This document shows, one piece after another, positions 1 through 8,253 of a DNA stretch of 41,256 bases. The stretch comes from JBFXAN01 sp050184225. GTDB lineage: Bacteria; Chloroflexota; Dehalococcoidia; CAUJGQ01. Under the pieces are notes generated by a model, which saw nothing but the letters and a program-made list of their open reading frames with translations, searched no databases and was not told the DNA's origin. Numbering within the stretch: position 1 is the first letter of the stretch; each line of letters opens with the position of its first letter. The stretch spans positions 1 through 41,256 of the forward strand of contig JBFXAN010000048.1 of the NCBI GenBank assembly GCA_050184225.1, read 5' to 3'. A program made the position numbers and the translations under genes.

Positions 1-603
1 CTCGGCGCGATGTTCGACGGCGACATCGCACACGCGGAAGCGCTTTGCAACCGGAGCCTGGAGCTGTATCAGGAGATGGGCGACCGCCACGGCATGGCCC
101 AGCCGATCTCCGTCCTCGTCCGGGCGATGTTCGTCAGCCGCGCGTACGAGCGCGCGGCGGAGTTTGCCGAGCAGGCGATCGCGATCAGCGCCGAGCTTGG
201 CTCGCGTCAGTTCCGCGCCAACCTGCTGGTCGATGCGGGGATGGTAGAGAGCGCCCGCGGCCATCCTGAGCGGGCGCTGGAACTGGAGCGCGAAAGCCTG
301 CGGCTGGTGCGCGACAGCGGCACGAAGCTGACGATCCATACCTGCCTCGGCGCGATCGGCGCCGCCCTGAGCCGCGCTGGTGAAGCGGAGCGCGGCGCCC
401 GCCTGCTCAGCGCGTCCGTCGCCCTGATCGACAGCCTGCACGCCCCGATCATCGAAGCCTATCAGCCGATGTATGAGGCGACCAGGCGGTCGATCGAACG
501 GCGGATGGACCCCGAGATCTTCGCGGCCGCTTGGGAGGCGGGCCGGACACTCTCCCTCGACGACGCGATCGCAGAGGCGCTCGATGAGCAGCACGAGCCA
601 TGA
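1..603 (+). CDS. C-terminal part of a TPR regulator-type protein (5' end outside window)
   Basis: The reading frame is already open at base 1, so the gene begins outside the window; an internal ATG at 10 is not taken as the start. The visible ~200 residues are helical TPR-like repeats (ERAAEFAEQAIAISAELG, ERALELERESLRLVRDSG), each a pair of helices of about 40 residues. They end in the segment AWEAGRTLSLDDAIAEAL. That tail is typical of large ATPase/TPR regulators of the LuxR (LAL), AfsR or adenylate-cyclase type, where it follows a STAND ATPase. The ATPase and any DNA-binding domain would lie upstream and cannot be seen. The 3' end overlaps the next gene by 20 bases, so the two are probably co-transcribed and the protein may regulate or sense the product of the downstream genes (inference). 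Confidence 0.8.
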   Translation, partial: LGAMFDGDIAHAEALCNRSLELYQEMGDRHGMAQPISVLVRAMFVSRAYERAAEFAEQAIAISAELGSRQFRANLLVDAGMVESARGHPERALELERESLRLVRDSGTKLTIHTCLGAIGAALSRAGEAERGARLLSASVALIDSLHAPIIEAYQPMYEATRRSIERRMDPEIFAAAWEAGRTLSLDDAIAEALDEQHEP

Positions 604-1564
604 AGCGGCGGCCTTCGAGGGCGCGATCCGCTTTGTTCGACGGCATGCCGCCGGCGACGCGCAGGCGCGATTGCTGGAAGCCGCGCTGGCCGGCCGGCCG
701 GACCGTGACCCCGGCGTCGGCGAACAGGGATACCGGCGGTTTGTGCGGATTCCCCGCGCCGTCGCCGCCGCCGTCTGCGGTGACGCCGCACGGGCGCAAC
801 CACTGACCGTCGCCCTGGCGCTGCTGCACACCGGACTCGACACGCTGGACGACCTGATGGACGGCGATCCCCGCGCCTGGTGGCAGGGATTTCGCTCGGC
901 CGAGGTGTTGCTGGCCGGAGCGACGTTGGTCTCGGCGCTGCCACAGTTGCTGATCGCCGAGCTCGACGCGCCGCCGGAGACGATCGCGCGGATGCAGCGG
1001 GCGCTGGCTGAGGCGGGCATGGTGATCAGCGCCGGCCAGCAGCGCGACATCGCCGGCGCCGGCCGCGACGACCTCACGGTCGAGGATGTGACGGCGGTCG
1101 TTGTTGCCAAGAGCGGCGAGGTCCATGGTTTGGCGGCAAAGCTGGCGGCGCAACTGGCCGGCGCCGACGACGAGATGGCCGCGTGCTATCACCAGATGGG
1201 GCGCGCGCTCGGCGCCGCCGCACAGTTCGTCTCCGACTGCTACGACATCGTCGTCGCACCCGACAGCCGTGACCTGAGACAGGGCACGCGCACCTTGCCG
1301 GTCGTTCTCGCGCTCACCGCGATGAAAGGAGACGAGCGTACTGGGTTCTGCTCGCTACTCAAACAAGCGGAAACGGACGCGGTTGCGCGAACCGCGATTC
1401 GGCAGCGGCTTCTGGAAGCGGGCGTCGTCCGCCGTGCGGCGATGACTATTGATATTTATTGCAGACGTGCGTATGCTGCGTTGGCCAATGCCGGTGCATC
1501 CGGCTCCGCAAAGAGCGATCTCGAACAGCTAATCCGTGACTGTTCCCTGCTGGAAGATGCGTAG
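584..1564 (+). CDS. Class I isoprenyl diphosphate synthase-like protein (ComQ-like candidate)
   Basis: 326-aa protein of the polyprenyl synthetase superfamily. The first aspartate-rich motif is intact (DDLMD, residues 89-93). A K-S-G-E segment follows at 176-179, and GQQRDI at 151-156 matches the GQ..D helix. The second aspartate-rich motif is altered (SDCYD, 217-221, instead of DDxxD), followed by the familiar D-x-R-x-G-x-x-TLP segment near 230-239. The first motif binds diphosphate through Mg2+. The weakened second motif argues against ordinary chain elongation and recalls divergent members such as ComQ, which makes and attaches the prenyl group of the ComX pheromone. ATG 584 was chosen because it fits the domain length; ATG 473 would add a low-complexity stretch inside the upstream gene. 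The peptide gene follows after 12 bases. Superfamily assignment is firm; the ComQ-like role is inferred. Confidence 0.8.
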   Translation: MSSTSHEAAAFEGAIRFVRRHAAGDAQARLLEAALAGRPDRDPGVGEQGYRRFVRIPRAVAAAVCGDAARAQPLTVALALLHTGLDTLDDLMDGDPRAWWQGFRSAEVLLAGATLVSALPQLLIAELDAPPETIARMQRALAEAGMVISAGQQRDIAGAGRDDLTVEDVTAVVVAKSGEVHGLAAKLAAQLAGADDEMAACYHQMGRALGAAAQFVSDCYDIVVAPDSRDLRQGTRTLPVVLALTAMKGDERTGFCSLLKQAETDAVARTAIRQRLLEAGVVRRAAMTIDIYCRRAYAALANAGASGSAKSDLEQLIRDCSLLEDA

Positions 1565-1576
1565 GAGCGTACTGCA

Positions 1577-1849
1577 ATGAGCGACCGGGCGATGGACATG
1601 GCGATGCAACTCTTCCGAACGGAACCCGAATTCCAGCGGCGGGTGCGGGACAGCGACGACAAGGGCGCCGCCGTCAACCAGCTCTTGCGCGAATTCGCCC
1701 CGCGGGTGGGGGAGGAAAAGTCTATCGGCGCTGCCGATGACGGCCTCGACGCGGAGGAGCAGGCCAAGATCAACGGCCTCCCCTGGGACAGCGAGGACGA
1801 TGCCCAGCTGATCTCACGCATCGGCCAAGCCGGTTGCACCTACACCTAG
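1577..1849 (+). CDS. 90-aa acidic peptide ending in a CaaX-like Cys; possible prenylated precursor
   Basis: Small protein not recognised from any named family. An AGGAG Shine-Dalgarno overlaps the end of the synthase gene, and ATG 1577 lies 12 bases after its stop, so the two genes form an operon. The N-terminal half is predicted amphipathic helix (AMQLFRTEPEFQRRVR, then NQLLREFAPRV). The middle is acidic and loop-like, and the end is ISRIGQAGCTYT. Cys87 is the only cysteine and sits exactly four residues from the C terminus, the geometry of a CaaX prenylation box, although T and Y are not aliphatic. The arrangement of synthase followed by a short leader-bearing peptide resembles ComQ-ComX, in which a residue near the C terminus of ComX is prenylated. 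A precursor role is inference; the coding assignment is well supported by spacing and codon use. Confidence 0.72.
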   Translation: MSDRAMDMAMQLFRTEPEFQRRVRDSDDKGAAVNQLLREFAPRVGEEKSIGAADDGLDAEEQAKINGLPWDSEDDAQLISRIGQAGCTYT

Positions 1850-1850
1850 A

Positions 1851-1978
1851 GCGTGGATGGAAAGGCAAGGAGAGGAGTTGTTGTCATCCTGAGCGGAGCG
1901 AAGGATCTCGGACGCTGTCGTACCGCCGAGATCCTTCGCTCCGCTCAGGATGACAACGCGGCGCCTCGTCTCCAACGC
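1851..1978. repeat. Palindromic MITE/REP-like element, copy 1
   Basis: The core is a perfect 31-bp inverted repeat, 1881-1911 paired with 1926-1956, with a 14-base loop. Imperfect outer arms begin GCGTGGA at 1851 and end with the complement of GCGTTGGA at 1978. It starts one base after the stop codon of the preceding gene. The stem could act as a bidirectional terminator between the convergent genes on either side. Related copies lie at 9056-9191, 11884-12020 and, more divergent, 14995-15128. Confidence 0.88.
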
Positions 1979-1992
1979 GTTCGCAGGCCAGC

Positions 1993-3534
1993 TTACGACC
2001 CACGGGCCGGGACACCGGCTTCGGCGGCATCTGGTGTCGCGATCGGCGGCGCCACTTCGTCGGCGGGCGCCTTCAGATCCTCGGCGCTGCCCTTCGGGAA
2101 GAAGAGCACGGCCAGGAAGACGAGCGCCGAGAGCACGGCGATGATCAGATAGACGCTGTGCAGCGCCTGCGCGAGGGCGCTCTGCATGGCGGCGATCGTG
2201 TCGGCGGCAACCTCGGCGCGGCGGGCCGGGTCGAGCAGGATCGACTGGTCGAAGTCGAGGCCGCCGGCATCACCGGCCAACCGGGTCCACCGCGCCGTCA
2301 GGACCGCGCCCAAAGCGGCGACGCCGATGCTGCCGCCGATCGTGCGAAAGAATTGGCTGGTAGCGGTGACGACGCCGCGTTGCGACCAGGCGACCGCATT
2401 CTGGAGTGCGATCACAAAGGTGCTGCTGGTGAAGCCCATCCCCAGACCGACGAGGAGGAGCATGCCGATCAGGAACCCCCGCGAGGTTCCCTCGCCGACA
2501 AAAGCGAGCAGCACGCCACCGAACAACAGACACGTTCCACCGATCAGCGTCGCCAGCCGGTAGCCGATCCGCACGATCATCTGACCGGAGACGATGCTGC
2601 CCACCGGCCAGCCGATCGACATCGCCGCGATCACCATCCCCGCGTCGGTGGCGGTGCCACCCTCGACGCCCTGCACGAACAGGGGGACGAACGTGGTTAC
2701 ACCAAACATCACCGCGCCCGATATTGCCCCGGCGATGCTGGCCACGGCGATCACCCGGTTACGAAACAGCGACAGCGGCAGCAGCGGTTCCGGCGCGCGG
2801 GTTTCCTGCCAGAGGAAGGTCGCGATCAGCAACACGGCCGCGGCGAACATCGTGATGCTTTCCACCGACGTCCACGCCCATGCCTCGCCCCCCTGGAGCA
2901 AGCCGAACAGCAGCGCCGTGATGCCAGCGGTCAAGGTCACGCTGCCGATGTAATCGATCTGCCGGCGGCGGTGTTCGACGTGCTCGTGCAGCAGGAAGAA
3001 GATCAGTCCGGCCGACACCAGGCCAAACGGCACGCTGAGGAAGAAGACCCACCGCCAGCCGATGTTGTCGGTGATCAAGCCACCGAGCAGGGGTCCAACG
3101 ACGCCTGACACGCCCCAGACACCACTGAAGAGCCCTTGCAGCCGCGCCCGCTGTTCGATTGAAAACAGGTCGCCGATGATCGTCATCGTGATCGGCAGCA
3201 CAGCGCCGGCGCCGAGGCCCTGAATCGCGCGGAAGACGATCAACTGGACCATCGATTGGGAGAGGCCGCTCAACATCGAGCCGAGCAAGAACAGCCCAAC
3301 CCCGATCAGGAAGATGGGCTTGCGCCCGAAGAGATCCGCCAGCTTTCCGTAAATCGGTACCGTCGTCGTCGACGTGAGCAGATAGACCGAGAATACCCAT
3401 GAATACATGGACACCCCGCCCAGCTTGCCGATGATCGTCGGCATGGCGGTCCCGATCACGGTCGCCTCGAGCGCCGCGAGCGACATGCCCATCATCAGCG
3501 CGGCGATGATCAACCAGGATTGAAGCCGGCTCAT
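1993..3534 (-). CDS. DHA2-family MFS drug/proton antiporter (EmrB/QacA type)
   Basis: 513-aa integral membrane protein, the usual length of 14-helix DHA2 transporters. MFS motif A is seen as GKLADLFGRKPIFL near residue 65, and motif C as GVVGPLLGGLI near residue 150. The N terminus carries the acidic D1-like segment LAALEATVIGTAMPTI. These proteins expel amphipathic compounds in exchange for protons. The C-terminal ~30 residues are a charged, alanine-rich cytoplasmic tail. ATG 3534 is preferred over GTG 3549 because GGGGGA lies at proper distance in front of it. The gene converges on the isoprenyl synthase/peptide operon with a palindromic element between. It could export a modified peptide, but nothing in the sequence shows this. 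Family assignment is firm; substrate unknown. Confidence 0.95.
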   Translation of the reverse strand: MSRLQSWLIIAALMMGMSLAALEATVIGTAMPTIIGKLGGVSMYSWVFSVYLLTSTTTVPIYGKLADLFGRKPIFLIGVGLFLLGSMLSGLSQSMVQLIVFRAIQGLGAGAVLPITMTIIGDLFSIEQRARLQGLFSGVWGVSGVVGPLLGGLITDNIGWRWVFFLSVPFGLVSAGLIFFLLHEHVEHRRRQIDYIGSVTLTAGITALLFGLLQGGEAWAWTSVESITMFAAAVLLIATFLWQETRAPEPLLPLSLFRNRVIAVASIAGAISGAVMFGVTTFVPLFVQGVEGGTATDAGMVIAAMSIGWPVGSIVSGQMIVRIGYRLATLIGGTCLLFGGVLLAFVGEGTSRGFLIGMLLLVGLGMGFTSSTFVIALQNAVAWSQRGVVTATSQFFRTIGGSIGVAALGAVLTARWTRLAGDAGGLDFDQSILLDPARRAEVAADTIAAMQSALAQALHSVYLIIAVLSALVFLAVLFFPKGSAEDLKAPADEVAPPIATPDAAEAGVPARGS

Positions 3535-3859
3535 TCGTGCGTCCCCCACGCGGTAAGGTTCGATCTGCTCCTTTTGCGTGCAGACATCCTACGTGTTTGT
3601 CACTTGAATCCGCACTGACCACTTGGGCAGGCGCGTACCGCCGTCCCCGCAACGCTGATACGCTGAGCCAACGATGGCACATGCACACTCGCACGCGGTG
3701 ACGGATGCCGGGTCGACCCATCTACATCCGGACGACGGCCTCCGCATCGTTCGCGGTCCTCCCCACTAGTCACATCCTTGGCGATCATTGCAATACAATG
3801 TCAACGTCGATGTTCTCATCACCCGCCGATCCGGGCGGCATCCACCCGAGGTGTGACCG
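3535..3859. other. Divergent intergenic region with a small dyad
   Basis: Non-coding spacer between the minus-strand MFS gene and the plus-strand methyltransferase gene. The one structured site I see is a dyad at 3786-3800, CATTG and CAATG separated by CAATA, about 60 bases before the methyltransferase start, which could be an operator. Frames that stay open through this region are short, arginine/serine-rich and lack ribosome-binding sites, so I do not call a gene. Confidence 0.5.
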
Positions 3860-4909
3860 ATGGCCCAGACCGAAGAGCTGCCCCCGTCGCCGGAGCTTAT
3901 CATCCAGATCACGCAATTGCTCGTCGGCAACATGGCCGCGCGCATCGTCTCCACTGCCGCGCTGCTGGAGCTTGATCTGCATCTCCGCCACGGTCCGCGC
4001 ACTGCCGCCGACCTCGCCCAGGTCACGGAGACGGACCCTGAAACCCTCGGCCGCTTCCTCCGTGCCGTGGCCGCGGTCGGCGTGATCATCGAGCACGAGG
4101 ACGGCCGCTTCTCGCTGACGCCACTCGGCAAGCACCTCCGCTTCGCCCGGATCGGCATGCTCGGCGAGGATGCGCACCGTGCCTGGAATGAGCTGCCCTA
4201 CACCCTTCGAACCAGCCGCCCTGCCTGGGATCATATCTTCGGCACACCGTTCTACGACCACCTCGCCGAGCGCCCGGTGGTCGAGGCGAACTTCAACGAG
4301 TGGTTGGCCGTCACCGCAGGCCCATGGCTATCCCTCAGCGTCGCCGCATGCGACCTCACCAGCGCCGGCACCGTTGTCGATGTCGGTGGCGGCGACGGCA
4401 CGTTCCTCGCCGCGCTGCTCAACGCCAACCCGCAGCTTCACGGCACCGTCATCGACCTACCCGATACCGTCGGTCGCGCGTTCGCCACATTCGAGCGTGC
4501 GGGCGTGGCCGATCGGAGCACCGTCGTCGCCGGCAGCTTCTTCGACGCGATCCCAGTCGGCGGTGATGTCTATACCGTTTGCCGTGTGTTGTTCAATTGG
4601 GACGACGATCATGCCATCAAGATCCTGAGCAATATTCGCCGGGCGATGTCGAACGGCGCCCGCCTGCTCGTGATCGAGGTGCCGCTCCCACCCCTCGGCC
4701 ATGCCCAGCGGTTGATGGGCACGATCAACGACCTCAACCTTCTCTTGTTGATGGGCGGGCGCTACCGGTCGATCGAAGAGCTCCGCGCGCTCCTCCAGAA
4801 AGCCGGATTCGAGCTGACGTCGGCCACTCCCGCCAACGACGGCTGGTATGTGATCGAGGCACACCCTCTCAAAGCTCAGGAGGGTGGTCCAGATATCCCA
4901 ACGGACTGA
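3860..4909 (+). CDS. SAM-dependent O-methyltransferase (Methyltransf_2 type)
   Basis: 349-aa protein with the two-part layout of small-molecule O-methyltransferases. An N-terminal helical, winged-helix-like dimerisation domain (about residues 10-100, with TAADLAQVTETDPETLGRFL) is followed by a Rossmann catalytic domain. The SAM-binding motif I is VVDVGGGDGTFLAALL near residue 172, and the acidic residue after the second strand appears in VIDLPDT. Relatives include hydroxyneurosporene, carminomycin and plant caffeate O-methyltransferases. The usual catalytic His is plausibly replaced or shifted (FNWDDDHAIKIL near 250 keeps the WxDxxxxxIL motif with His). GAGGTG lies six bases before ATG 3860. 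The substrate cannot be read from sequence; a secondary-metabolite or quinone-like phenol is the usual guess. Confidence 0.9.
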   Translation: MAQTEELPPSPELIIQITQLLVGNMAARIVSTAALLELDLHLRHGPRTAADLAQVTETDPETLGRFLRAVAAVGVIIEHEDGRFSLTPLGKHLRFARIGMLGEDAHRAWNELPYTLRTSRPAWDHIFGTPFYDHLAERPVVEANFNEWLAVTAGPWLSLSVAACDLTSAGTVVDVGGGDGTFLAALLNANPQLHGTVIDLPDTVGRAFATFERAGVADRSTVVAGSFFDAIPVGGDVYTVCRVLFNWDDDHAIKILSNIRRAMSNGARLLVIEVPLPPLGHAQRLMGTINDLNLLLLMGGRYRSIEELRALLQKAGFELTSATPANDGWYVIEAHPLKAQEGGPDIPTD

Positions 4910-4955
4910 GGGCGTCTGCGAGCGGCGCGGCGCAGCAGCGGTGCTCGTGGGAACG

Positions 4956-5264
4956 CTAGGGATTGTCCGGCTCCGCCACCTTTGCCGCATCCAACGTATG
5001 CTTGTCGACGGAGACGATCAGGTCGCCGCCGGGCGCCATGCCGGCGATCAGGTGCTTCGGCAGCCAGTAGTCGGCGGCCATCGGCGCGGCCACCTTGAAG
5101 CGGCCGCCAACGTCCTCGTCGACCGTGCCCAGCACCTCGCCATCGACCGCCACCAGGGGCGTCCCGATCATCAGCGGCGCATCGACGGCGATCGGGAGGA
5201 GCGGCTGCTCCTCGGCGGCACCCGCCTCGCCGTCGGTGCTCCCGGACTCGTGTTCGTCAGCCAT
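4956..5264 (-). CDS. DUF2171 / PRC-barrel-like small protein
   Basis: 102-aa protein. The first 30 residues are acidic and disordered (MADEHESGSTDGEAG). The remainder carries the pattern GTPLVAVDGEVLGTVDED followed by DYWLPKHLIAGM and a final strand DLIVSVDKHTLDAA. That pattern fits the DUF2171/PRC-barrel beta fold, where a 'd-G-e-x-iGtV' strand precedes a 'yylP-x-x-I' turn. Such proteins are often stress-associated in Chloroflexota, Deinococcota and Actinomycetota, with no fixed biochemical role. ATG 5264 is chosen because upstream codons to 5396 encode unrelated sequence. The gene stands alone, converging on the methyltransferase gene; the two stops are 46 bases apart. Confidence 0.75.
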   Translation of the reverse strand: MADEHESGSTDGEAGAAEEQPLLPIAVDAPLMIGTPLVAVDGEVLGTVDEDVGGRFKVAAPMAADYWLPKHLIAGMAPGGDLIVSVDKHTLDAAKVAEPDNP

Positions 5265-5448
5265 GCGGCACTTCTCGGCATCGTGACCATGCGGGGATGT
5301 CATGGTCGCCGCAACCATCCTCGCACAGACGTCGATCAACCGTTGCCTACATCTGGGCCAGACCGGGGGGTGAATCGCGCCGCCCTGTGCGTACAATGTG
5401 GCGGATGATCATGGACGGCGCCGGCCGGCAGAGGCGACGGGTACACCG

Positions 5449-6885
5449 ATGACGATCAGGCGGTCCAGCGGCGCCTTTGCCCGCGAAACCCAACTGGCGG
5501 CACTGACCACATTGACCGCCAGCGTCGCGGCCCAGATGGCCGGCCTCATCGAACAGACGCACCATCCCGATGTATCCCAGGCAGCAGCGCTCGCCGCGAT
5601 CGCCGATGGCCTCGCCTCGATCCTCGACCAGTTGGGGGAGATGCAGGCGCACCTGACGGCGCAGAGCGATGACCTGGCGACCACCTTCAGCGCCCTGGAA
5701 AGCGCGCACCAACGCTATCGTGACCTCTTCGAGCTGGCGCCGGACGCCTACGTCGTCACCGACGCCGGCAGCCGGATCCTGGAGGCAAACCTCGCCGCGA
5801 TCCGGCTGATCGGCTACTCTCGCGCCGCCACCTACGGCCGGTCGCTGCTCTCGCTGGTCGCGGCCGATTCCGCGCTCGTGGTCTCCTCCCACTTGCGCGA
5901 CCTCGACGACACGCCGGCGGACCACGTGGGCGAATGGGAGATGCGGATGCGCACCCGGGGGAGGGGACCGCGGCGTGTGGTCCACGCGCGGGTGCGGCGC
6001 GCGCCGGTAGGGATCGGTTCGGACCGCTCCTTTCTCTGGCTGCTGCGCCGCGTCTCATCGGAGGCGTCGCCACGCCCACCGGCAACCGTCGCGCCCGCCA
6101 TCCGAAACGGTGTCATGACACGAGCCGGACAACGTGCCGATCTGCGCGAGCCAATCCGCCCGCTGCCCGATGCCGCCGACGACACGCATGCCTTTCGCGT
6201 CGAGGACGCCGGCGACCAGCCCCGGCCGGTGGCAATCGTCGAGCTGATCCGGCAGGTGATCGCCGATCGGCGGATACGCGCGGTCCAGGTCATCACAGAG
6301 GGACACATCCCAGCGGTGGAGGCACGCGTCGAAGCGATGGGGGAGGCACTCGGGTTGATCCTCGATCACGTCGATCGCTCCGCCGCGCCGAACGCACCGC
6401 TCCACGTTGACGTCACCGCGACGGACGAGGCAGTCACGGTTGTGGTGTCGCCGTTCACGCGCGTCGATCACCAGTCGGGCCGGGAACCCCGGCCGATCTC
6501 ACCCGTTCGGGTCTTGGACCCGGCCCGGCGGGTGATCGACGCTCACGACGGTACGCTCGCGTATGCGACGAACGGCCAGGGGTGCGCCATCACGATCACA
6601 CTCCCGGTCAGCGCCGAGCATCGGCGCGGGTACGGCTGGCTGCAGGAGCCGCTTGAGCATGGCGGCGGCCGGCGGGTGAGCCGGCGCGAGCGCGAGGTAT
6701 TGGGACTGTTGGAACAGGGGCTAACCAACCGTCAGATATCGGAGCGTCTGGTATTGTCAGAGCGAACTGTGGAACACCATATCAGCCGGATGCTGGCTCG
6801 ATTCCGCCTCTCGACGCGAACGCATCTCACCGCCTATGCCCTAAAACATGACCTGACCGGCGTTTCCTCCATCGAAGGAGGATAG
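5449..6885 (+). CDS. PAS sensor with degenerate ATPase-like segment and LuxR-type HTH
   Basis: 478-aa one-component regulator. Helical, probably coiled-coil N terminus (residues ~5-80), then a PAS domain (~85-200; YRDLFELAPDAYVVTDAGS, ANLAAIRLIGYSRA). A linker is followed by a segment (~270-390) that resembles a histidine-kinase ATPase domain: GEALGLILDHVDRSAAP sits where the N-box would be, and GCAITITLPVSAE where the G-box/closing strand would be. The catalytic Asn and the G1 motif are not recognisable and no phospho-acceptor His box is seen, so it should not bind ATP normally. The C terminus is a complete LuxR/GerE HTH (SRREREVLGLLEQGLTNRQI, VLSERTVEHHISRML). GTG 5398 is an alternative start. 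It may have arisen from fusion of a sensor kinase to a regulator. Domain calls are firm at both ends; the middle is inferred. Confidence 0.85.
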   Translation: MTIRRSSGAFARETQLAALTTLTASVAAQMAGLIEQTHHPDVSQAAALAAIADGLASILDQLGEMQAHLTAQSDDLATTFSALESAHQRYRDLFELAPDAYVVTDAGSRILEANLAAIRLIGYSRAATYGRSLLSLVAADSALVVSSHLRDLDDTPADHVGEWEMRMRTRGRGPRRVVHARVRRAPVGIGSDRSFLWLLRRVSSEASPRPPATVAPAIRNGVMTRAGQRADLREPIRPLPDAADDTHAFRVEDAGDQPRPVAIVELIRQVIADRRIRAVQVITEGHIPAVEARVEAMGEALGLILDHVDRSAAPNAPLHVDVTATDEAVTVVVSPFTRVDHQSGREPRPISPVRVLDPARRVIDAHDGTLAYATNGQGCAITITLPVSAEHRRGYGWLQEPLEHGGGRRVSRREREVLGLLEQGLTNRQISERLVLSERTVEHHISRMLARFRLSTRTHLTAYALKHDLTGVSSIEGG

Positions 6886-7249
6886 ACCCCGCCGGAATTG
6901 CGTGCGATGCTCACCGAAGTCCGGCCATTGGGTGATCTCCCCCTATACTTTTCTGCCATAGACAGAATAATTCTATGATTATGTGATTCAGATAGGTTAC
7001 GATATGGTTCCAGAGTTGCCCCCACAACCGACACACAGCCCGTGCCTCCGGCACAGCCGCCGGCTGCGGAGGAATGATGTGCTGCTGTGGAGGATCGAGC
7101 GCTCATGCGGTGCATGAGCGGGACGACGGAAGCGCCCTGTGCTGTTCGACGAAAGGACGGCCGCGGGCGTCAGTGTGGGCCGGGAGATCCACTCCGGGGC
7201 AACGCCGTGTTCCGGTGCGGGTTTCTCGCGAAGGGAGAAATCTGAACCG
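6886..7249. promoter_or_regulatory. AT-rich regulatory region upstream of the OmpR-type regulator
   Basis: No gene is visible in these 364 bases. A conspicuously AT-rich stretch runs from about 6940 to 7010, against GC-rich surroundings. It holds a dyad CATAGA...TCTATG at 6957-6962 and 6972-6977, a likely operator or promoter overlap. The last 20 bases contain AAGGGAGAA, the ribosome-binding site of the next gene. Confidence 0.5.
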
Positions 7250-8095
7250 ATGACCATTCGACTCCTTGTGGCTGACTCTGCCGTACGCGACCACCGCGAC
7301 CTGGACGGCCTCACCGCTGCCGGATTCTCACCGTTCTTCACCACGTCACTTCCCGAAACGGTCCAACTGGTGCGCACCGATGCACCCCACGCGATCCTGG
7401 CCTATGTCGACGCGGAGAGCGCCGTACTGTCCTGTGCGATCCTGCGCGCCCTGGGCGACACACCCCTGATCGTCGCCGGCTGCGGGCTGCCGAGCGACAT
7501 CGTCCGCGAGTGCCTGGAAGGCGGCGCGGACTACGTGATCTCCGACTCGTTGCCGCTGGTCGAGCTGTGCGCCTGGATCCGGGCCGCCGTCCGCCGGGCG
7601 ACGGAGCAGCCCGCCGCGTCGAATCAGAACCAGGTCGTGATCGACGACCTGACGATCGACCTCTACACCCGCCGCGTCTGGCGGCACGGCGTCCCGGTCG
7701 ATCTCACCCGCCGCGAGTTTCAGTTGTTGGCGGTGCTCGCCGAGCATCCGGGTCGCGTCGTCGATAATAACGAGCTGCTCACCCGCGTCTGGGGTCCGGA
7801 GTACCGCGACGACGTGCAGAACGTGCGTCAGTACATGGGCTACCTGCGGAACAAGCTGGAAGACGACCCCCGCCGCCCGGCGTGCATCCTCACCGTGCGC
7901 GGCGTCGGCTACCGGCTGGCGGAAAGCCGGGAAGCGAAGCCGGCCGCCCCGATCCGGCGGGCATCGGCGCCGCCGTGCAGCCGCGGACTGACACGTCTCT
8001 ATCAGCAAGGAGTGACGCGCTCGTCGATGAGCCGTCGCAAAGTCGAGGTAGCATCTGCGGTCAACACGGCCGAACGATTCGTATTGGCCGAGTAA
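7250..8095 (+). CDS. Orphan OmpR-type regulator with degenerate receiver
   Basis: 281-aa protein. Residues 1-118 have the length and helix/strand rhythm of a receiver domain (TIRLLVADSAVRD, GGADYVISDSL, AWIRAAVRR), but the phosphorylation residues are missing. The acceptor Asp position reads ILAYVDAE (Tyr instead of Asp), the switch Thr position reads IVAGC, and the conserved Lys is absent. Residues ~130-230 are a complete winged-helix Trans_reg_C domain (LTRREFQLLAVLAEHPGRVV, VRQYMGYLRNKLEDDP, VRGVGYRLAE). The tail is basic and low-complexity. ATG 7250 follows AAGGGAGAA. No histidine kinase gene is adjacent. It is likely a phosphorylation-independent regulator, and the two tiny genes just downstream are natural candidate targets (inference). 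Confidence 0.88.
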   Translation: MTIRLLVADSAVRDHRDLDGLTAAGFSPFFTTSLPETVQLVRTDAPHAILAYVDAESAVLSCAILRALGDTPLIVAGCGLPSDIVRECLEGGADYVISDSLPLVELCAWIRAAVRRATEQPAASNQNQVVIDDLTIDLYTRRVWRHGVPVDLTRREFQLLAVLAEHPGRVVDNNELLTRVWGPEYRDDVQNVRQYMGYLRNKLEDDPRRPACILTVRGVGYRLAESREAKPAAPIRRASAPPCSRGLTRLYQQGVTRSSMSRRKVEVASAVNTAERFVLAE

Positions 8096-8253
8096 CCGTT
8101 TACATCGCGGCCTGACAGGGAACTTCCGGCGCTAACCGATGCGTTAGCAGCTGCGGCTATGCTTTTCCCTTGCGGATGTGTGACTTGCGCACCCAACTTA
8201 TTGATTTCTCACACAATTCGTATTCCTCTCCTATTCGATTCCCGCCCGATTGT

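Noticed and set aside
2158..3108. 316-residue plus-strand frame opposite the MFS gene
   Set aside because: Gln/Asp/Arg-rich antisense of membrane-helix codons, no start signal.
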